From NCBI RefSeq assembly GCF_003001675.1, contig NZ_PVYW01000004.1, positions 62,001-126,000 on the forward strand: DNA of 64,000 nucleotides. Direction: 5' to 3'. Positions 61,650 to 64,000 of the stretch are shown one piece after another. Each line of letters opens with the position of its first letter. The first letter of the stretch is position 1. A program made the translations under genes and the position numbers. Below the pieces are notes generated by a model, which worked only from the letters and a program-made list of their open reading frames with translations, ran no database searches and was not told the origin of the DNA. Source of the stretch: Cohnella sp. SGD-V74. Its GTDB lineage: Bacteria; Bacillota; Bacilli; Paenibacillales; Paenibacillaceae.

Positions 61650-64000
61650 ATGAAAAACATCTTTCAGAAACTACTTGCATCGTTATTAATTATGGCGCTC
61701 ATGTGGCCAGCCGGATTCAACGGCGTATTGGCTGCCGATGATCTCGCTTCAATGCCCGGGGATGCGCGACAGTTGCTTGGGGCGGTTACAATGGCCGACG
61801 GCAAGGTGATGGTAATCGGGGGGAACAATGGGATTAACCATTTGACCTCAACTCTGATCTATGATCCTGCAACCAATACATGGTCTTCGGGCACTTCCCT
61901 GCCCAAACCTATTTTCAGCCATGCTGTCACTTTGCTGAAAGATGGGAGGATATTGGTAGCTGGTGGAAACAGCTTCAGCAACGGCGTCTCATCGGATGTC
62001 TTTATCTATAATCCTTCTACGAGTACATGGAACAGTGCTGCCTCATTGTTGACGGCACGAGCCAGTGCCGCTGCATCGACTCTGCCCGATGGTAAAGTAT
62101 TGGTTGTCGGCGGCGGAAATGATGAAGGGGATTTGCAATCCACCGAGATTTATGATCCGATTAACGATACTTGGTCTGCGGGGCCGGATCTGCCAGGCAC
62201 ACGCAAAGAAACCAGTGCCTCGCCCTTAGGGGACGGCCGCGTGTTGGTAGCGGGCGGTACGGTAAATGGAATGATGTCCGAGAGTGCGCTCATTTATGAT
62301 CCCGTCCTTAATAGTTGGTCGGCAGCGGCCAACATGCCGTCGCAGAGATACGTCCATGCTTCCACTTCTTTGCTAGATGGAAGAGTTGCACTCAACGGCG
62401 GACTCAACTCCAATTATGAGATGCCTACATCGACAGCCATCTACGATCCCGAAACGAACGAATGGAATATTGGGACGACTACGAATGTCGGTCGGGTTGG
62501 CCATGCCGCTGTTCTGCTTCCCAACGGTAAAGTATTCGTTATCGGAGGATCTGGCGTTAGTGGCCCGGTCCGGAGCAGCGAATCTCATACCCAGACGCCT
62601 CGAACGCCAAGGCCGACGGCAAACGTGTCTTCCGGCGAGATCTCACCGGGGACGAACGTTACGCTGTCCTCGATTGTGACGGGTTTGAATATCCATTACA
62701 CGACGGATGGCAGCACGCCGACTCTTGCAAGTCCAATCTATACAGGTCCGATCCCGGTGAATGAATCCATGACGATCAAAGCGATTGCGCATCATGCGAG
62801 CTGGGGGATCAGCCGCATGTTGAGCGTCGACTACACGATCAGCGTTCCGCGCGCCGCAAAACCGACGGCAAGCCCGGCAAGCGGAGCCGTAGCGTTCGGA
62901 ACGATGGTCGCTTTGACGACCGAGACGGAAGACGCAGTCATCCACTACACGACGGACGGCAGCACGCCGACGGTGAGCAGCTCCGTATACAGCTTCGTGT
63001 ACAGTACTCCGATCAGCATTACGGGCGCGATGACGATTAAGGCGATCGCGGTGAAAGCTGGAATACTCGACAGTGCCGAGATGACGGAGGCGTATATAGT
63101 GCTGCCTCAAGCGGCTGCTCCGACGGCCGCTCCGGCAGGCGGAGCTGTAGCGTCCGGAACGACGGTTGCTCTGACGACCGAGACGGAAGACGCGGCGATC
63201 TACTACACGACGGACGGCAGCACGCCGACGGAGAGCAGTCCAGTCTACAGCGCGCCGATCATCATCACGAGCGCAACGACGATTAAGGCGATCACAGTGA
63301 AGTCAGGCATGATCAATAGCACCGAGATGACGGAATCCTATACGCTGATGTCTCAAGTCGCAACGCCGACAGCGAGCCCTTCAGGAGATGCTGTAGCATC
63401 CGGGACGCTGGTCGCCTTGACAACCGAGACGGAAGACACGACGATCCACTATACGACGGACGGCAGCACGCCGACGACGAGCAGTCCTGTCTACAGCGCA
63501 CCGCTAAGCATTACGAGCGCGATGACGATTAAAGCGATCGCGGTGAAAGTCGGAATGATCGACAGTGCCGAGATGACGGAGTCGTATACGGTGCTGCCTC
63601 AAGCGGCTGCTCCGACGGCCGCTCCGGCAGGCAGTGCCGTCTCGTCCGGAACGACGGTCGCCTTGACGACTGTGACGGAAGACGCGGCGATCCACTACAC
63701 GACGGACGGCAGTACGCCGACGGAGAGCAGTCCAGTCTACAGCGCGCCGATCATCATCACGAGCGCAACGACGATTAAGGCGATTGCAGTGAAAGCCGGC
63801 ATGACCAATAGCGCTGTCATGAGTGCGAGCTATACCATCGCTGCCCCGCCAACAGGATCGACGCCAACGCCCTCGGCTCCAACACAAGTGCAACCTACGG
63901 ACGCGAGCGTCCTGGTAAACGGTAAAGTCGAATACGCAGGCACGGCAATCACCGCTCAGAAGGATGGCCGGTCGATCACGACCATCGTTATCGATCAGCA
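61650..64000 (+). CDS. Kelch-propeller surface protein with chitobiase-type repeats, 3' end outside window
   Basis: A single frame runs from ATG 61650 to the right edge (783 codons seen). GAGGAG lies 10-11 nt upstream. After a signal peptide (about residues 1-31, ending VLAAD) come six or so Kelch repeats (~35-315; units such as DGKVMVIGGNNGINH with TSTLIYDPATNTWSSG) forming a beta-propeller. Five tandem ~82-aa chitobiase/CHB_HEX C-terminal-like repeats follow (~318-730; core IHYTTDGSTPTVSSSVYS then ITIKAIAVKAG). The last residues seen, ASVLVNGKVEYAGTAITAQK, open the same module that precedes SLH domains elsewhere in this window, so SLH anchors are expected beyond the edge. Confidence 0.88.
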   Translation, partial: MKNIFQKLLASLLIMALMWPAGFNGVLAADDLASMPGDARQLLGAVTMADGKVMVIGGNNGINHLTSTLIYDPATNTWSSGTSLPKPIFSHAVTLLKDGRILVAGGNSFSNGVSSDVFIYNPSTSTWNSAASLLTARASAAASTLPDGKVLVVGGGNDEGDLQSTEIYDPINDTWSAGPDLPGTRKETSASPLGDGRVLVAGGTVNGMMSESALIYDPVLNSWSAAANMPSQRYVHASTSLLDGRVALNGGLNSNYEMPTSTAIYDPETNEWNIGTTTNVGRVGHAAVLLPNGKVFVIGGSGVSGPVRSSESHTQTPRTPRPTANVSSGEISPGTNVTLSSIVTGLNIHYTTDGSTPTLASPIYTGPIPVNESMTIKAIAHHASWGISRMLSVDYTISVPRAAKPTASPASGAVAFGTMVALTTETEDAVIHYTTDGSTPTVSSSVYSFVYSTPISITGAMTIKAIAVKAGILDSAEMTEAYIVLPQAAAPTAAPAGGAVASGTTVALTTETEDAAIYYTTDGSTPTESSPVYSAPIIITSATTIKAITVKSGMINSTEMTESYTLMSQVATPTASPSGDAVASGTLVALTTETEDTTIHYTTDGSTPTTSSPVYSAPLSITSAMTIKAIAVKVGMIDSAEMTESYTVLPQAAAPTAAPAGSAVSSGTTVALTTVTEDAAIHYTTDGSTPTESSPVYSAPIIITSATTIKAIAVKAGMTNSAVMSASYTIAAPPTGSTPTPSAPTQVQPTDASVLVNGKVEYAGTAITAQKDGRSITTIVIDQ
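62862..63842 (+). repeat. Tandem ~246-nt repeats encoding chitobiase-like domains
   Basis: Units beginning near 62862, 63114, 63360 and 63606 are close copies; GCTGCTCCGACGGCCGCTCC recurs exactly 492 nt (two units) apart at 63114 and 63606. A more diverged first unit precedes them from about 62600. High DNA identity suggests recent expansion or gene conversion. Confidence 0.85.

Noticed and set aside
61523..61741. 72-codon plus-strand frame overlapping the Kelch gene start
   Set aside because: The overlapping frame from ATG 61650 has a signal peptide, RBS and 780 domain-rich codons.
62600..63842. Regular repeats considered as a CRISPR array
   Set aside because: Repeats are about 246 nt, coding, in one open frame and have no spacer structure.

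Overview
The window reads as one chromosomal segment of a GC-rich, spore-former-type Firmicute of the Paenibacillaceae (Paenibacillus/Cohnella-like). The reasons are several very large secreted proteins ending in triple S-layer homology (SLH) domains, YesM/YesN-type sugar sensors next to carbohydrate ABC importers that lack their own ATPase, Firmicute-type ribosome binding sites (AAGGAGG) with frequent GTG/TTG starts, and the secG-rnr-smpB-ssrA order. Species assignment is inference from gene content only.

Layout. 1-3.8 kb: a nucleoside-type ABC importer (ATPase tail, two permeases), a small molybdopterin oxidoreductase and a nucleoside phosphorylase in one compact operon. 3.9-8 kb: a sugar isomerase-like gene and a 1028-aa SLH surface protein. 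8.2-20 kb: housekeeping and metabolic genes (DAO-type oxidoreductase, Eis-like acetyltransferase, secG, rnr with a long basic tail, M24 peptidase, patatin lipase, an E. coli-type pyrB, a LysM-anchored 5'-nucleotidase, smpB) leading into an intact tmRNA gene, ssrA (20144-20510).

20.5-28.15 kb is an accessory island. It lies between ssrA and a 323-nt second, 5'-truncated ssrA copy that encodes a different tag. It holds a group II intron remnant just behind the ssrA terminator, an EVE/PUA-like small protein, two decayed large serine recombinases, and an AT-rich, overlapping three-gene operon: a PD-(D/E)XK-like protein interrupted by a winged helix, a Hanks-type Ser/Thr kinase, and a predicted TIM-barrel protein. 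A membrane/coiled-coil protein follows. This operon is the best candidate for an undescribed (probably defence or stress) system.

28.3-36.4 kb: a sugar-uptake locus with sensor kinase (frameshifted), YesN regulator, lipoprotein, two permeases and an FAD oxidoreductase. 36.5-40.8 kb: small genes, a PadR-HAAS-DedA operon read leftward, an unassigned stretch, and a TetR regulator. 41-45.3 kb: a 1456-aa protein with 14 RCC1-like repeats and SLH domains. 45.5-47.9 kb: an ABC exporter pair. 48-53.8 kb: a LplB/YtcP/LipO-type importer with a membrane-bound AraC sensor, followed by a scar in which two genes (a deacetylase-like fragment and a sulfatase-maturase fragment) are joined. 54.7-56.6 kb: an AraC regulator running in frame into a siderophore-binding lipoprotein. 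56.7-58.9 kb: YitT, a hydrolase and a ribbon-helix-helix-like protein. 59.1-64 kb: a frameshifted fibro-slime/SLH protein and a Kelch plus chitobiase-repeat surface protein that runs off the window.

Several genes carry single-base frameshifts, some in short A runs. They may be real decay or consensus errors, and raw reads would decide. Starts given here were chosen from visible ribosome binding sites, so several differ from the longest open frame.
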